Below are positions 53,837 through 61,942 of a stretch of DNA of 64,000 bases, in pieces. Numbering within the stretch: position 1 is the stretch's first letter; each line of letters begins with the position of its first letter. Made by a program: the position numbers and the translations under genes. The notes beneath the pieces are model-generated. The model saw only the letters and a list, made by a program, of their open reading frames with translations. It made no database searches and was not told the DNA's origin. Source of the DNA: Salinadaptatus halalkaliphilus (lineage in GTDB: Archaea; Halobacteriota; Halobacteria; Halobacteriales; Natrialbaceae); assembly GCF_006543045.1 (NCBI RefSeq), contig NZ_RBZW01000021.1, positions 62,001 through 126,000 on the forward strand, written 5' to 3'.

Positions 53837-53989
53837 ATGGATATCGAGAGTATTCCGGACGGGACGAACTGTCCAGAGTGTGGCTCGACGCTAGAACGTG
53901 GCGACCACAAAGGTCGACCAGCACTTCTCTGTCGGCGTTGTGAAACGCCGCGGATCGTCTCGTACCCAGTCGCCGAGCCCTCGGAATAA
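53837..53989 (+). CDS. 50-residue zinc-ribbon protein
   Basis: A small gene in otherwise AT-rich intergenic DNA. The ATG at 53837 lies ~25 bases after the TATA box ATTTATAAAG (53809-53818), indicating a leaderless transcript; the stop is TAA at 53987-53989. The protein has two cysteine pairs, NCPECGSTLERGD and LLCRRCETPRI, a four-Cys zinc ribbon. Such CPxCG-type micro-proteins are frequent in haloarchaea and several have regulatory phenotypes in Haloferax. It lies 63 bases before the lasso-module nucleotidyltransferase, so it could belong to that module. Confidence 0.72.
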   Translation: MDIESIPDGTNCPECGSTLERGDHKGRPALLCRRCETPRIVSYPVAEPSE

Positions 53990-54052
53990 TATTTTTATAC
54001 TATATTCAAATCCGTAAATATAAATTGGTAAGAGATAGTACTTGCATATCGG

Positions 54053-55264
54053 ATGGGTGGGGAATACAGTGCAGCGGAGGAGTTCATCATCGAGTGTACC
54101 CGGGCAGCGATCGACGACCGGACGGTATCTGCTGAGCGGTTTCAACCGGACCTAGAGTGGGACACCGTCGTCGAGCTGGCGGCGAAACACGGGATCAGAC
54201 CGATCGTGCTGGCGGCACTCGAGACGGGGTCGTCATCGGCGGTTCCGCCGGACGTTCTCGAGACGTTACAAGCGCAGGTGCGACTCATCACCCAGCGGAA
54301 TCTTCGACTGCTACAAGAAGTCGAATCCCTTTCGACAGCGCTTCGGGACGCCGGAATACGAGCGATACCGTATCGGGGACCAGTAGCGAGCGAGATCGTC
54401 TTTCGAAACGTCGGCTGGCGGGAGTTCGGCGATGTGGATCTGCTCGTCCCGCGAGCGGATATCCCAGCGGCCACGTCGATACTTCGAGCGCACGGCTACG
54501 AACAGCAGTACGTACTCGAGAGAACGGACGATCTCACCGATCGACAGCGGTGTGCCTACGCACGGTTCAGTCGCGACTACGCGTTCGAACACAGCTCCGA
54601 ACCGTTCGAAGTCGAATTGCACTGGCGGATCGTCTCTCAGCGATTCCCGACGGCGATTCGACTCGAGAGCGTATGGGATCGGCGGTCGACGCTCTCGGTC
54701 GCAGGGACGGACGTGCCGGTATTGGCCCCCGAAGATCGCCTCCTCACGTTGTGTGTCCACGGCACCCGCCACCGGTGGGAGCGACTCGTCTGGCTGTGTG
54801 ACGTTGGCGCGTATCTATCCCGCCAGTCGTTCGATTGGACGGCAGTACTGCAACGCGCCCGATCACATCACTGTGAACGAATGCTGTATCTCGGATTGGC
54901 GATCGCAAACGAACTCTTCGACGGCCCGCTACCCGATCGCGTTCGACGGGCAATCGAGGCCGATTCTGCCATCACCTCGCTGAAATCGCACGTCTACGAA
55001 CGGCTGTTCGACGATCAGTTACACTGGTATCTCGATATCAAGCGGTACCAGGCACGCACGCTCGAGCGACGGCGAGACAGAGCGGCGTTCTGGCTGAAAG
55101 GTGCCTTGATACCGGACCGAGGGGCAATCGAACTCGTCTCACTGCCCCGACCGCTCTTTCCGCTGTATTCGGCGGTTCGCTGTCTCCGAATCGGCCGGGC
55201 GGCCGCCGACCGACTCCGACCCGGAGGGCGCTCCCGGGTCGATTCACAGGGGACGAAGCGATGA
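54053..55264 (+). CDS. Nucleotidyltransferase-fold protein of the lasso-peptide module (NTP_transf_5 type)
   Basis: A 403-residue protein of the PF14907-like nucleotidyltransferase group. The nucleotidyltransferase core has IPYRGPVASEIVFRNVGWRE, the metal aspartates in FGDVDLLVPRADI, and EVELHWRIVSQRF; the helical C-terminal half has CVHGTRHRWERLVWLCDVGA. Genes of this type accompany HPr-kinase-like enzymes in some bacterial lasso clusters (for example paeninodin and pseudomycoidin), where the partner acts on the phosphorylated C-terminus. It starts at ATG 54053, and its stop overlaps the ABC exporter start (ATGA). Confidence 0.85.
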   Translation: MGGEYSAAEEFIIECTRAAIDDRTVSAERFQPDLEWDTVVELAAKHGIRPIVLAALETGSSSAVPPDVLETLQAQVRLITQRNLRLLQEVESLSTALRDAGIRAIPYRGPVASEIVFRNVGWREFGDVDLLVPRADIPAATSILRAHGYEQQYVLERTDDLTDRQRCAYARFSRDYAFEHSSEPFEVELHWRIVSQRFPTAIRLESVWDRRSTLSVAGTDVPVLAPEDRLLTLCVHGTRHRWERLVWLCDVGAYLSRQSFDWTAVLQRARSHHCERMLYLGLAIANELFDGPLPDRVRRAIEADSAITSLKSHVYERLFDDQLHWYLDIKRYQARTLERRRDRAAFWLKGALIPDRGAIELVSLPRPLFPLYSAVRCLRIGRAAADRLRPGGRSRVDSQGTKR

Positions 55265-57087
55265 GCGAGCCACAGCCGACCCTCCGTCACAAACTCCAGG
55301 CGCTGCGACGGGTCGCCGGCTACCGTCCGGTCTACGCAGTCACGATTCTTCTGTGCAAACTCGTGGCGGCGCTGTTCGAGGGGATCGGCCTCGTATTACT
55401 GCTGCCGATTATCGAGTTCGCGATGGCCGATGGGGACGCCGGCGGGGAGACCTCACAGATTGCGACATACTTCATCCAGGCCTACGAGCTCGTCGGCGTT
55501 CCGGCCACGCTCGAGACGCTGTTGCTCGGTCTCGCAGCGGTGATTACGCTCCGATACACCATCAGCTTCTGTATCGGCTGGTTGCAGGCATCGCTTGCTG
55601 TGGCGTATATGGCCGATCTCAGACGGCGAGCCTACGAAAATCTCCTGGCTGCAGACATCGCCTACGTCGACGAACAAGACGGCGACGAGATCGTCAACAC
55701 GATCGTCACCGAGATCCGGGCCTCTGCCCGAGTCATCGGGGAGATCCTCGGTGCCGTCGAGAAACTCCTGTTCGCGATCGTCTACACAACAGTGGCGCTC
55801 GTGTTGTCACCCGTACTGACGATCACGTCCGTGCTGGTGCTCGCGCTCGTCGCGGTGTCGACCCGGTACGGTCTCGATACCGGGTACGGTATCGGCGATC
55901 AGTTGGCAAAAGCCAACGAAGAGATTCAATCGCACGTCAACGCCGGCACGCGTGGCTTGCGTGAGATCAAGCTCTTCAACATGGAGTCCACCCTCAATCG
56001 GGAGTTCGACCGGGCGCACGATCGCCTCGTCGATACCCGGGTCCGACTCGAGCGAAACCAGATGGCACTATCGAATTTTAACCAGTTGCTCAACGCGTTC
56101 GTCGTCTTCGCGCTCGTCTATCTCGCGATCGAGTATCTCGCCCTCGAGTTTGCGACGCTTGGCACGTTTCTGTTTGCGATCTACAGACTCTCACCGCTCG
56201 TGAGCCGGCTCAACAACACGCTGTACTCGATCGACGGTGCGCTCCCCCACCTCGTACGTGCCCAGACGCTCATTGGGAAACTTGATGATCACGCCGATAC
56301 GGCCGGCACAGAACCGGCACCAACACCCACGACGACGGTAACGGCCGACGACGTGAGCTTTCGGTACGACGACGACGCGGAGGGGACCGATGTCACCAAC
56401 GTCTCGCTTCGCGTCGAGCGCGGGGAAACGATCGCACTCGTCGGCCCGTCCGGCGCCGGCAAATCGACGATCGTTTCGTTGCTCGCCCGCCTGTACGACC
56501 CCGACGACGGACGCATCTACGCAAACGGCGTGGCACTCGACAGTATCGACCTCGAGTCCTGGCACGAACGCGTCACTGTCGTCCCACAACAACCGTTTTT
56601 GTTCAACGAGACGCTGCGATACAACGTCACGATCGGCGATCCAGACGCCAGCGACGACGCGGTCGAACGCGCGTGTAACCGAAGCCAAGTGACGGCGTTT
56701 CTCGAGGAGTTACCCGAGGGGCTCGATACCGAACTCGGCGACGACGGCGTCCGGCTCTCGGGTGGCCAGCGCCAACGAATCGCCATCGCCCGGGCGTTGC
56801 TCGCCGATGCCGACGTCTTGATACTCGACGAGGCGACGAGCGAACTCGATTCGCCGACCGAGAAAGCGATCCTCGAGGGGATCGACGCGATGGATCGCGA
56901 CTACGCGACGATCGTCATCGGCCACTGGCTGTCGACGGTCAAAGACGCTGACCGAATTTACACCGTCGTCGACGGCCGGATCGTCGAATCGGGAACCCAT
57001 CAGGAACTGCTCGCAGCGGACACACAGTACGCCGAGCTGTACGGCTCACAGATAGCGGCGACTGCCCCGTCCCGCGAAGGATGGTGA
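55261..57087 (+). CDS. ABC exporter (half transporter), probable lasso-peptide exporter
   Basis: A 608-residue protein with an N-terminal six-helix membrane domain (about 20-320) and a C-terminal ATPase. ATPase motifs: Walker A VGPSGAGKSTIVSLLA, Q-loop VVPQQPFLFNE, signature LSGGQRQRIAIARAL, Walker B VLILDEATSELDS and H-loop VIGHWLS. It should dimerise. Lasso clusters typically contain one such exporter for product secretion and self-protection, and its place between the nucleotidyltransferase (4-base overlap) and the cyclase (7-base gap) supports this role. Confidence 0.9.
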   Translation: MSEPQPTLRHKLQALRRVAGYRPVYAVTILLCKLVAALFEGIGLVLLLPIIEFAMADGDAGGETSQIATYFIQAYELVGVPATLETLLLGLAAVITLRYTISFCIGWLQASLAVAYMADLRRRAYENLLAADIAYVDEQDGDEIVNTIVTEIRASARVIGEILGAVEKLLFAIVYTTVALVLSPVLTITSVLVLALVAVSTRYGLDTGYGIGDQLAKANEEIQSHVNAGTRGLREIKLFNMESTLNREFDRAHDRLVDTRVRLERNQMALSNFNQLLNAFVVFALVYLAIEYLALEFATLGTFLFAIYRLSPLVSRLNNTLYSIDGALPHLVRAQTLIGKLDDHADTAGTEPAPTPTTTVTADDVSFRYDDDAEGTDVTNVSLRVERGETIALVGPSGAGKSTIVSLLARLYDPDDGRIYANGVALDSIDLESWHERVTVVPQQPFLFNETLRYNVTIGDPDASDDAVERACNRSQVTAFLEELPEGLDTELGDDGVRLSGGQRQRIAIARALLADADVLILDEATSELDSPTEKAILEGIDAMDRDYATIVIGHWLSTVKDADRIYTVVDGRIVESGTHQELLAADTQYAELYGSQIAATAPSREGW

Positions 57088-57094
57088 GCGAATC

Positions 57095-58978
57095 GTGAGC
57101 GGTATCGTCGCCTGTTATCGCCGAACTGGAGAACCGATCGAGTCGACGCTTCTCGAGCGACTGTGTGAGAGACAGCGCCATCGCGGTCCCGACGGCGACG
57201 GGCGCTGGTGTGACGGCCACGTTGGCCTGGGCCAGCAGTTACTCGAGACGACGCCGGAGTCCCGATACGCGGCGCTTCCGACGGTCGACGGTGATCTCGC
57301 ACTCACTGCCGATGTCAGACTCGACAATCGAGACGAACTCATCGCAACACTCGAGCTCGCTGGCGACCCGAGTCGAATGCCGGATGGGCGGCTACTGCTC
57401 GAGGCCTACCGCGAGTGGGGAGCCGACTGCCCGAGTCGGTTGCTCGGTGCGTTCGCGTTCGTCGTCTGGGACCGCGACCGGGGCCAACTCTATTGTGCTC
57501 GTGATCACGTCGGGGTAAAACCGCTATACTACTACGCGGACGAGGCGTGGGTCGTGATCGCCTCGGAACTACCGACGCTGTTCGAACTGCCGGCCCTCGA
57601 GTCGGTGCCGGACCGACGGTGGATCGGTAACTACCTCGCCGGTCAGCTGACCGACGAGCGAGCGACCGGTTACCAGCGGGGCGGACGGCTACCGCCGGCA
57701 CACACGCTGACCGTAACCGAGACGGGATCCACTCGGCGACGATACTGGTCCGTCGAGGATATCGATCCGTTGCCCCCAGTCTCGGACGACAGATATCGCC
57801 GGCGATTTCGGGACCTGTTCGAAGACGCGGTCGCCGATCGCCTCCGCCACCAGCAACGTGTTGGCTCGCTATTAAGTGGTGGCATCGACTCGAGTTCGAT
57901 CGCCAGCGTCGCTACACAGCTTCGTACCGATCGCAACGAGCCGGCGCTACCGACGTTTTCAGCGATATTCGAGGACGTTCCCAGCTGTGACGAGCGCGAG
58001 TTCGTCGAGGCCGTCACCGCGGCCGGTCGGTTCGAGCCACACTACGTTCGCGGCGACGGGTTCGGGCCGCTGGCAGACATCGATACCGTCCTCGAGGGGT
58101 TCGGCCGGCCGTTCTATCCGTCGCTGTTCATGCTCGTCCCGCGATTGTACGCGCGGGCCAGCACCGCGGGCGTTCGAGCGGTACTGCACGGCTACGGTGG
58201 CGACCAGGTGATGGGATCGGACGTACGCGGCTACTTCCGCGGGCTGGCACGGCGCGGGAACCTTCTGACGTTGGGCCGGGAACTTCGGTCCTATCGCCGG
58301 CGATACCCGTGGCTCTCCTGGACCGACGTGATCTGGCGGGACGTCCTTACGTCACTCGTGCCGGAGCCACTTCGTCGCGTCTACCACGCTCGCTACGACG
58401 CGGACCGATACCTCGAGCAAACGATCGCGTCGATCGACCAGTCGTTCGCACGCCGGATCGATCTCGACGAGCGACTCGAGCGGGCACGCGTTCGGCGACC
58501 GCCGGACTCCCAGCGCGCGCTCCGGCAACGAGCGTTGACCAGGGGTGAACCGACGTTCAATCTCGAGTTGAACGACGCCGCGGCCGCTGCGGTCGGCGTC
58601 GAACCGCGATATCCGTACTTCGATAAACGGATCGTCGAGTTCGCGCTCGCGTTGCCACCGGGTGAAACCGTCGTGGACGGCCTCGATCGGACGATCGTTC
58701 GCGACGGACTCGCCGGTATCCTCCCGCGTGCGATACGCGAGCGAGACGACAAGACCGAATTTTCACGAAACGTCGTCTACGGTGCCACGAGGTACGACCG
58801 CGAGTACATCGATCGAACCCTGTTTCGGGACCGCCCCTCGATCGCCCCCTACGTCGACCTCGCCGGTCTGGAAGATGCGTTCGAGAACCTTCGAACCGGT
58901 CGTGCCAGCGCCGGCGACGCGCGAAACCTGTCGATGGCGACGACGCTCGAACGGTGGCATCGAGACGAATCGAGCTGA
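57095..58978 (+). CDS. Lasso-peptide macrolactam synthetase 1 (asparagine-synthetase-like, LasC/McjC type)
   Basis: A 627-residue, two-domain asparagine-synthetase homologue; GTG start at 57095. The N-terminal glutaminase-like domain begins M-S-G-I, so the nucleophile Cys2 of true amidotransferases is Ser; it keeps RHRGPDGDG. The C-terminal ATP-pyrophosphatase domain has LLSGGIDSSSIASVA, HGYGGDQVMGSD and FSRNVVYGATRYDRE. Lasso cyclases adenylate the Asp/Glu side chain and close the ring onto residue 1; they need no glutamine. With a lasso precursor 48 bases downstream and an exporter 7 bases upstream, a cyclase role is more likely than asparagine synthesis. Confidence 0.85.
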   Translation: MSGIVACYRRTGEPIESTLLERLCERQRHRGPDGDGRWCDGHVGLGQQLLETTPESRYAALPTVDGDLALTADVRLDNRDELIATLELAGDPSRMPDGRLLLEAYREWGADCPSRLLGAFAFVVWDRDRGQLYCARDHVGVKPLYYYADEAWVVIASELPTLFELPALESVPDRRWIGNYLAGQLTDERATGYQRGGRLPPAHTLTVTETGSTRRRYWSVEDIDPLPPVSDDRYRRRFRDLFEDAVADRLRHQQRVGSLLSGGIDSSSIASVATQLRTDRNEPALPTFSAIFEDVPSCDEREFVEAVTAAGRFEPHYVRGDGFGPLADIDTVLEGFGRPFYPSLFMLVPRLYARASTAGVRAVLHGYGGDQVMGSDVRGYFRGLARRGNLLTLGRELRSYRRRYPWLSWTDVIWRDVLTSLVPEPLRRVYHARYDADRYLEQTIASIDQSFARRIDLDERLERARVRRPPDSQRALRQRALTRGEPTFNLELNDAAAAAVGVEPRYPYFDKRIVEFALALPPGETVVDGLDRTIVRDGLAGILPRAIRERDDKTEFSRNVVYGATRYDREYIDRTLFRDRPSIAPYVDLAGLEDAFENLRTGRASAGDARNLSMATTLERWHRDESS

Positions 58979-59026
58979 GCGACCACAATATACTTGCACT
59001 AGAAGAATAATATAGTATTAGAGTAT

Positions 59027-59158
59027 ATGAGTGAGTACGAAATACCCGCGATCGTCGAACTCGGCGCCGTCGAAGAACTCACCGAGGGGCAACACTTCTC
59101 GCGTGTCGATGGAAACTCGGGAACGACGGGCAACCGCGGTCATCGACGAGGCACCTAA
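59027..59158 (+). CDS. Lasso-peptide precursor A
   Basis: A 43-residue precursor. The leader carries the RRE-recognition pattern Y-x-x-P-x-[LIV]-x-x-x-G as YEIPAIVELG, then AVEELTE, with threonine at position -2 of the expected cut. The 23-residue core begins GQHFSRVDGNSG; Gly1 and Asp8 would form an 8-residue ring threaded by a 15-residue tail that ends GHRRGT. The core is basic, which is unusual in an acidic haloarchaeal proteome. It starts at ATG 59027, in AT-rich DNA directly after the cyclase, and is followed by two HPr-kinase-like genes. Ring size and cut site are inferred from the rules of known lasso peptides. Confidence 0.85.
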   Translation: MSEYEIPAIVELGAVEELTEGQHFSRVDGNSGTTGNRGHRRGT

Positions 59159-59212
59159 CCGTCTCAGCGACAGCGTCGACTCGACCCGTCGCCCCAGACT
59201 CGGCGCCCGTCG

Positions 59213-60136
59213 ATGACTGGGTGCCGGTACTACGAAGCGTTCGGTCGATTGATCGTTGCCGACCGGTCGCTCCCGCTAACACGGATACCGTCGACCGAAC
59301 CGCATCGTGAGACGAGCCAGCAAGACAGTATCCGAGTCACACGCGGTGGCGTTCCAGCGAGCCCCGACGGCATCGAACGGTCGCTCGAGCAGGTGTATAC
59401 CGACTCGAGCGGCAATCTCGAGGGATACGTCGATGGCGACGTCTGTTACTGGTTCGACACAGCCGTCGGCTCGCTGTGCGTTCGTCGCGGGCATACTGTC
59501 ACCGTCTGGACACGGACGACGGGAGCAATGCGAGCACTCGAGCAGTTTATCGTCGGGCCGGGGCTGCGCACTGCCGTTGCCCACCAGGGAGCGTTCGTCC
59601 TCCACGCCGGTGCAGTCGCAATCGACGGGCGGGCGATCGTGTTTCTTGGACCATCCGGGCGCGGGAAGTCGACTGCCGTCGCTGCGTGTGCCAAATGCGG
59701 TCACACCGTTTTGGCAGATGATGCGGCGGCGATTGCCTGTCGGTCGGGTGAGCCAGTCGTCCTCCCAAGCGCGTCCCGTCCTGCTATCGACGACGAAACC
59801 CGGAGGGCACTCGAGCGTACTATCGGAACCGACGAGTCGAGACGCCCGACCGAACGGATGGCCAACGGCCGCCAGCCGGTGCCGCTCGCCGCAGTCCTGT
59901 TGCTCGAAGATGGCGACCGGTTCGATCGGACGACGCTGTCGCCCCCTCGAGGGGCGTTCGAACTGTTACGCGCGACGGATACGCTCGTCCCGGATCTCGA
60001 CCGGTCGACGCTCGACGCCCGGACGGCAACCGCAGGCGAGATTGCTGGCGCCGTCCCGGTCGAGCGAGTCGTCCGCCCGCGATCGCTCGCACGGATGGAC
60101 ACGTTCGTGACTCGCCTCGAGGCGACGGTTGGGTGA
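59213..60136 (+). CDS. HPr-kinase-like protein 1 of the lasso module
   Basis: A 307-residue protein. The C-terminal ~190 residues resemble the HPr kinase/phosphorylase catalytic fold: FVLHAGAVAIDGRAIVFLG, then the P-loop GPSGRGKSTAVA, and TVLADDAAAIA as the acidic strand. The N-terminal ~110 residues are a poorly conserved beta region. In bacterial lasso clusters such proteins (ThcoK, PadeK) phosphorylate the C-terminal Ser of the precursor; precursor A ends in Thr. It starts 54 bases after precursor A. No phosphotransferase system is present to suggest the classical HPr role. Confidence 0.82.
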   Translation: MTGCRYYEAFGRLIVADRSLPLTRIPSTEPHRETSQQDSIRVTRGGVPASPDGIERSLEQVYTDSSGNLEGYVDGDVCYWFDTAVGSLCVRRGHTVTVWTRTTGAMRALEQFIVGPGLRTAVAHQGAFVLHAGAVAIDGRAIVFLGPSGRGKSTAVAACAKCGHTVLADDAAAIACRSGEPVVLPSASRPAIDDETRRALERTIGTDESRRPTERMANGRQPVPLAAVLLLEDGDRFDRTTLSPPRGAFELLRATDTLVPDLDRSTLDARTATAGEIAGAVPVERVVRPRSLARMDTFVTRLEATVG

Positions 60137-60233
60137 CTGCCTCGATGGCAGTGATCGATACGCTCCTCTGACATTTTCACTACCGAAAAACTGTAATGAT
60201 TATGGGCGTTGAGGACGTAAAATAACTCGCGAA

Positions 60234-61154
60234 ATGTATCGGTACACCGCGTATGGGTTGACGATCCGATCGGCGTTCGAACTGCCGGAACTGCCGCGGA
60301 TCGACGATGGGCTGCCGGCCGACATCGTCTTTCGGCGCGACGATGTCGATCCCGTTCCCCAGTCGGTAGCGGGGACCGGTCGACGACGTATCCAGGCTGA
60401 GCCCGGTCGCTGCAGGTTCAGCTACGATGGAATCGGCTCCTTTCTCGTCGAGCACGGACACCAGGTGAGCTTCCAGCCAGCGACCCAACCAGCATCGGTG
60501 ACGAAGCCCCGAAAGATCGTGCGCCGACTCTTCGCAAACGAGATGCTTGGACTGGTGCTCCATCAGCGCGGCGATCTGGTCCTCCACGCCAGCGCGGTTG
60601 CAGTCGATGGCAACGCAGCGCTCTTTCTCGGCCCGAAGGGTGCCGGTAAATCGACGACGGCGGTTGCCTTTCACGAACACGGCTATCCAGTGCTCGAAGA
60701 CGACCTCGTGGGGATTCGATTCGACGGCAGCCAACCGATGGTCGTTCCCGGCGTCCCACAGGTTCGATTACTCCCGGATGCCATCGATGGGCTCAAGGTC
60801 GACGGGACGACGCGACCCGCAAGCGACGCCGATTCGGAGAAACGCTACAAACAGGTCACAACGACCCGCGATCCCGCACCAGTATCGCGGTGTTACTTCC
60901 TTCGGGACGGCACGGACCTCTCGTTCGAACCGGTTGCACCACGGTCACGAGTGGTTCGGCTCGTCTCCCAGACCTACACCGGCGGGCTCCTCGAGGACAC
61001 CGACGCGACCGCCGACAACTTTCGTCGCTGCACGGCGGTTGCAGAGACGGGGACGTTTCGAACGCTGTATCGACCGACGAACCACGACTCACTACCAACA
61101 CTCGTCGATCGAGTCGCAGCCGATCTCCGGTCGGGCGACACCACCGACCGATAG
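60234..61154 (+). CDS. HPr-kinase-like protein 2 of the lasso module
   Basis: A 306-residue paralogue of the preceding protein. It starts MYRYTAYGLTIRSAFELPEL, a beginning typical of this kinase group in RiPP clusters. Kinase region: LVLHASAVAVDGNAALFLG, P-loop GPKGAGKSTTAVAFHEHG, then PVLEDDLVGI. Two consecutive copies of such kinases are seen in some lasso clusters, where they may act in sequence or on different precursors. It is the last plus-strand gene of the module, 97 bases after its neighbour. Confidence 0.82.
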   Translation: MYRYTAYGLTIRSAFELPELPRIDDGLPADIVFRRDDVDPVPQSVAGTGRRRIQAEPGRCRFSYDGIGSFLVEHGHQVSFQPATQPASVTKPRKIVRRLFANEMLGLVLHQRGDLVLHASAVAVDGNAALFLGPKGAGKSTTAVAFHEHGYPVLEDDLVGIRFDGSQPMVVPGVPQVRLLPDAIDGLKVDGTTRPASDADSEKRYKQVTTTRDPAPVSRCYFLRDGTDLSFEPVAPRSRVVRLVSQTYTGGLLEDTDATADNFRRCTAVAETGTFRTLYRPTNHDSLPTLVDRVAADLRSGDTTDR

Positions 61155-61487
61155 CACCGACATCCGCCAGAAAAAACGTGATATTTCGTCGACAGCTGGA
61201 GAGCCCCCAATCGCCCAGGGTGTAGTGGTACCGCCCCAAACGTCGATTATCGGATCGATCCGAGACACCACGATGGTTCATGCGGGCCGCTGTCGATCAG
61301 TACCAACACAGCCCCGATCCGACTGTGGCTGGGTTGGGAGTCGGTACAGCGTTTCGTTTCTGTCTGCAAAGACGGTTTGGACCGCCACTAGTACCGTTCC
61401 AAGCGTCGACCAGTGGGTGAAATCGGGCATCCACCATCGATTTCACCCATCAGTGCAGCCTTGGGACGCCATACTGACACCAGTCGT
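61155..61487. other. Gene-free stretch between the converging lasso modules
   Basis: 333 bases without a supported gene. It holds a 19-base imperfect direct repeat (61228-61246 and 61391-61409, GTACCG-x-x-CCAA-x-CGTCGA, three mismatches) and a strong hairpin (61414-61449). The repeat pair may be the remains of a small insertion, but no further structure supports that. Confidence 0.5.
61414..61449. terminator. Perfect 12-bp hairpin between converging lasso modules
   Basis: TGGGTGAAATCG (61414-61425) and CGATTTCACCCA (61438-61449) are exact reverse complements with a 12-base loop. The hairpin starts 39 bases past the stop of precursor B on the minus strand and ~260 past the last plus-strand gene. 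A role as transcript end or stabiliser for the precursor B message is inferred. Confidence 0.5.
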
Positions 61488-61646
61488 CTAGACGATGGAG
61501 CCCGTGATCGGCGTGCCGACGGCTGCCGTTGCTTCGGTAACCGTATCTTCCGAGTCGCCCACCTTGTCGTTCTGGGTGAGTGATTCGACGGTCCCGTAGG
61601 TCGTTACTTCCGGTCGTTCGTATCGTGGTGATGTTCTATCGGACAT
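61488..61646 (-). CDS. Lasso-type precursor B
   Basis: A 52-residue precursor. The leader has YERPEVTTYG (Y-x-x-P-x-V-x-x-x-G), then TVESLTQ with Thr at -2 if the cut is after Gln25. The 27-residue core would begin NDKVGDSEDTVTEA and ends TPITGSIV. By the Thr -2 rule residue 1 is Asn, with Glu8 or Asp9 as ring partner; Asn1 is unusual, and a cut before Gly30 (giving Gly1-Glu9) is an alternative. It is 52 residues like precursor C and differs from it mainly in the core. It has its own TATA box at 61671-61682, ~28 bases upstream. Confidence 0.78.
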   Translation of the reverse strand: MSDRTSPRYERPEVTTYGTVESLTQNDKVGDSEDTVTEATAAVGTPITGSIV

Positions 61647-61670
61647 CAACACACTGTTACAGCCATCAAG

Positions 61671-61682
61671 ATATAAAATTTT
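61671..61682 (-). promoter_or_regulatory. TATA box of precursor B
   Basis: On the minus strand the run reads AAAATTTTATAT, centred ~28 bases before the start codon at 61646. The same element in nearly the same spacing precedes precursor C, so each precursor gene has its own leaderless promoter. Confidence 0.6.
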
Positions 61683-61727
61683 CCCATATTTTATAGAAAT
61701 GATGTGTGGCGACGGGCTGAGACGGAG

Positions 61728-61886
61728 TTAGACGATCGAACCGGTGATCGAGACGCCGACATCGGCCGCCGCTTCCGTGACCGTATCTTCGGAGTTTCCG
61801 ATTTTATCGTTTTGCGTGAGCGATTCGACGGTCCCGTAGGTTGTCACTGTCGGCCGTTCGTACGAACGGGATGTGCTATCGGACAT
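61728..61886 (-). CDS. Lasso-type precursor C
   Basis: A 52-residue paralogue of precursor B in tandem 81 bases upstream. Start ATG 61886 (an adjacent ATG at 61889 is possible). The leader is YERPTVTTYG, then TVESLTQ; the core begins NDKIGNSEDTVTEA and ends VSITGSIV. Leaders of B and C are nearly identical while the cores vary at scattered sites, as in RiPP precursor families that diversify by duplication. A TATA box lies at 61911-61920. The longer in-frame reading upstream would start before the promoter and is rejected. Confidence 0.78.
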   Translation of the reverse strand: MSDSTSRSYERPTVTTYGTVESLTQNDKIGNSEDTVTEAAADVGVSITGSIV

Positions 61887-61910
61887 CATATTAGTATTCG
61901 TCTTTAATCG

Positions 61911-61920
61911 TATAAAATTT
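61911..61920 (-). promoter_or_regulatory. TATA box of precursor C
   Basis: The minus strand reads AAATTTTATA, centred ~28 bases before the ATG at 61886. It matches the element before precursor B and implies that precursor messages can be made apart from the cyclase gene, which ends 56 bases upstream of the start. Confidence 0.6.
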
Positions 61921-61942
61921 ACCGTGGGATATCCTCCAGCAG

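Noticed and set aside
59213-61154. True HPr kinase/phosphorylase for a sugar phosphotransferase system
   Set aside because: No HPr, EI or EII gene is near, and the pairing with a lasso precursor and nucleotidyltransferase fits the RiPP-associated branch.
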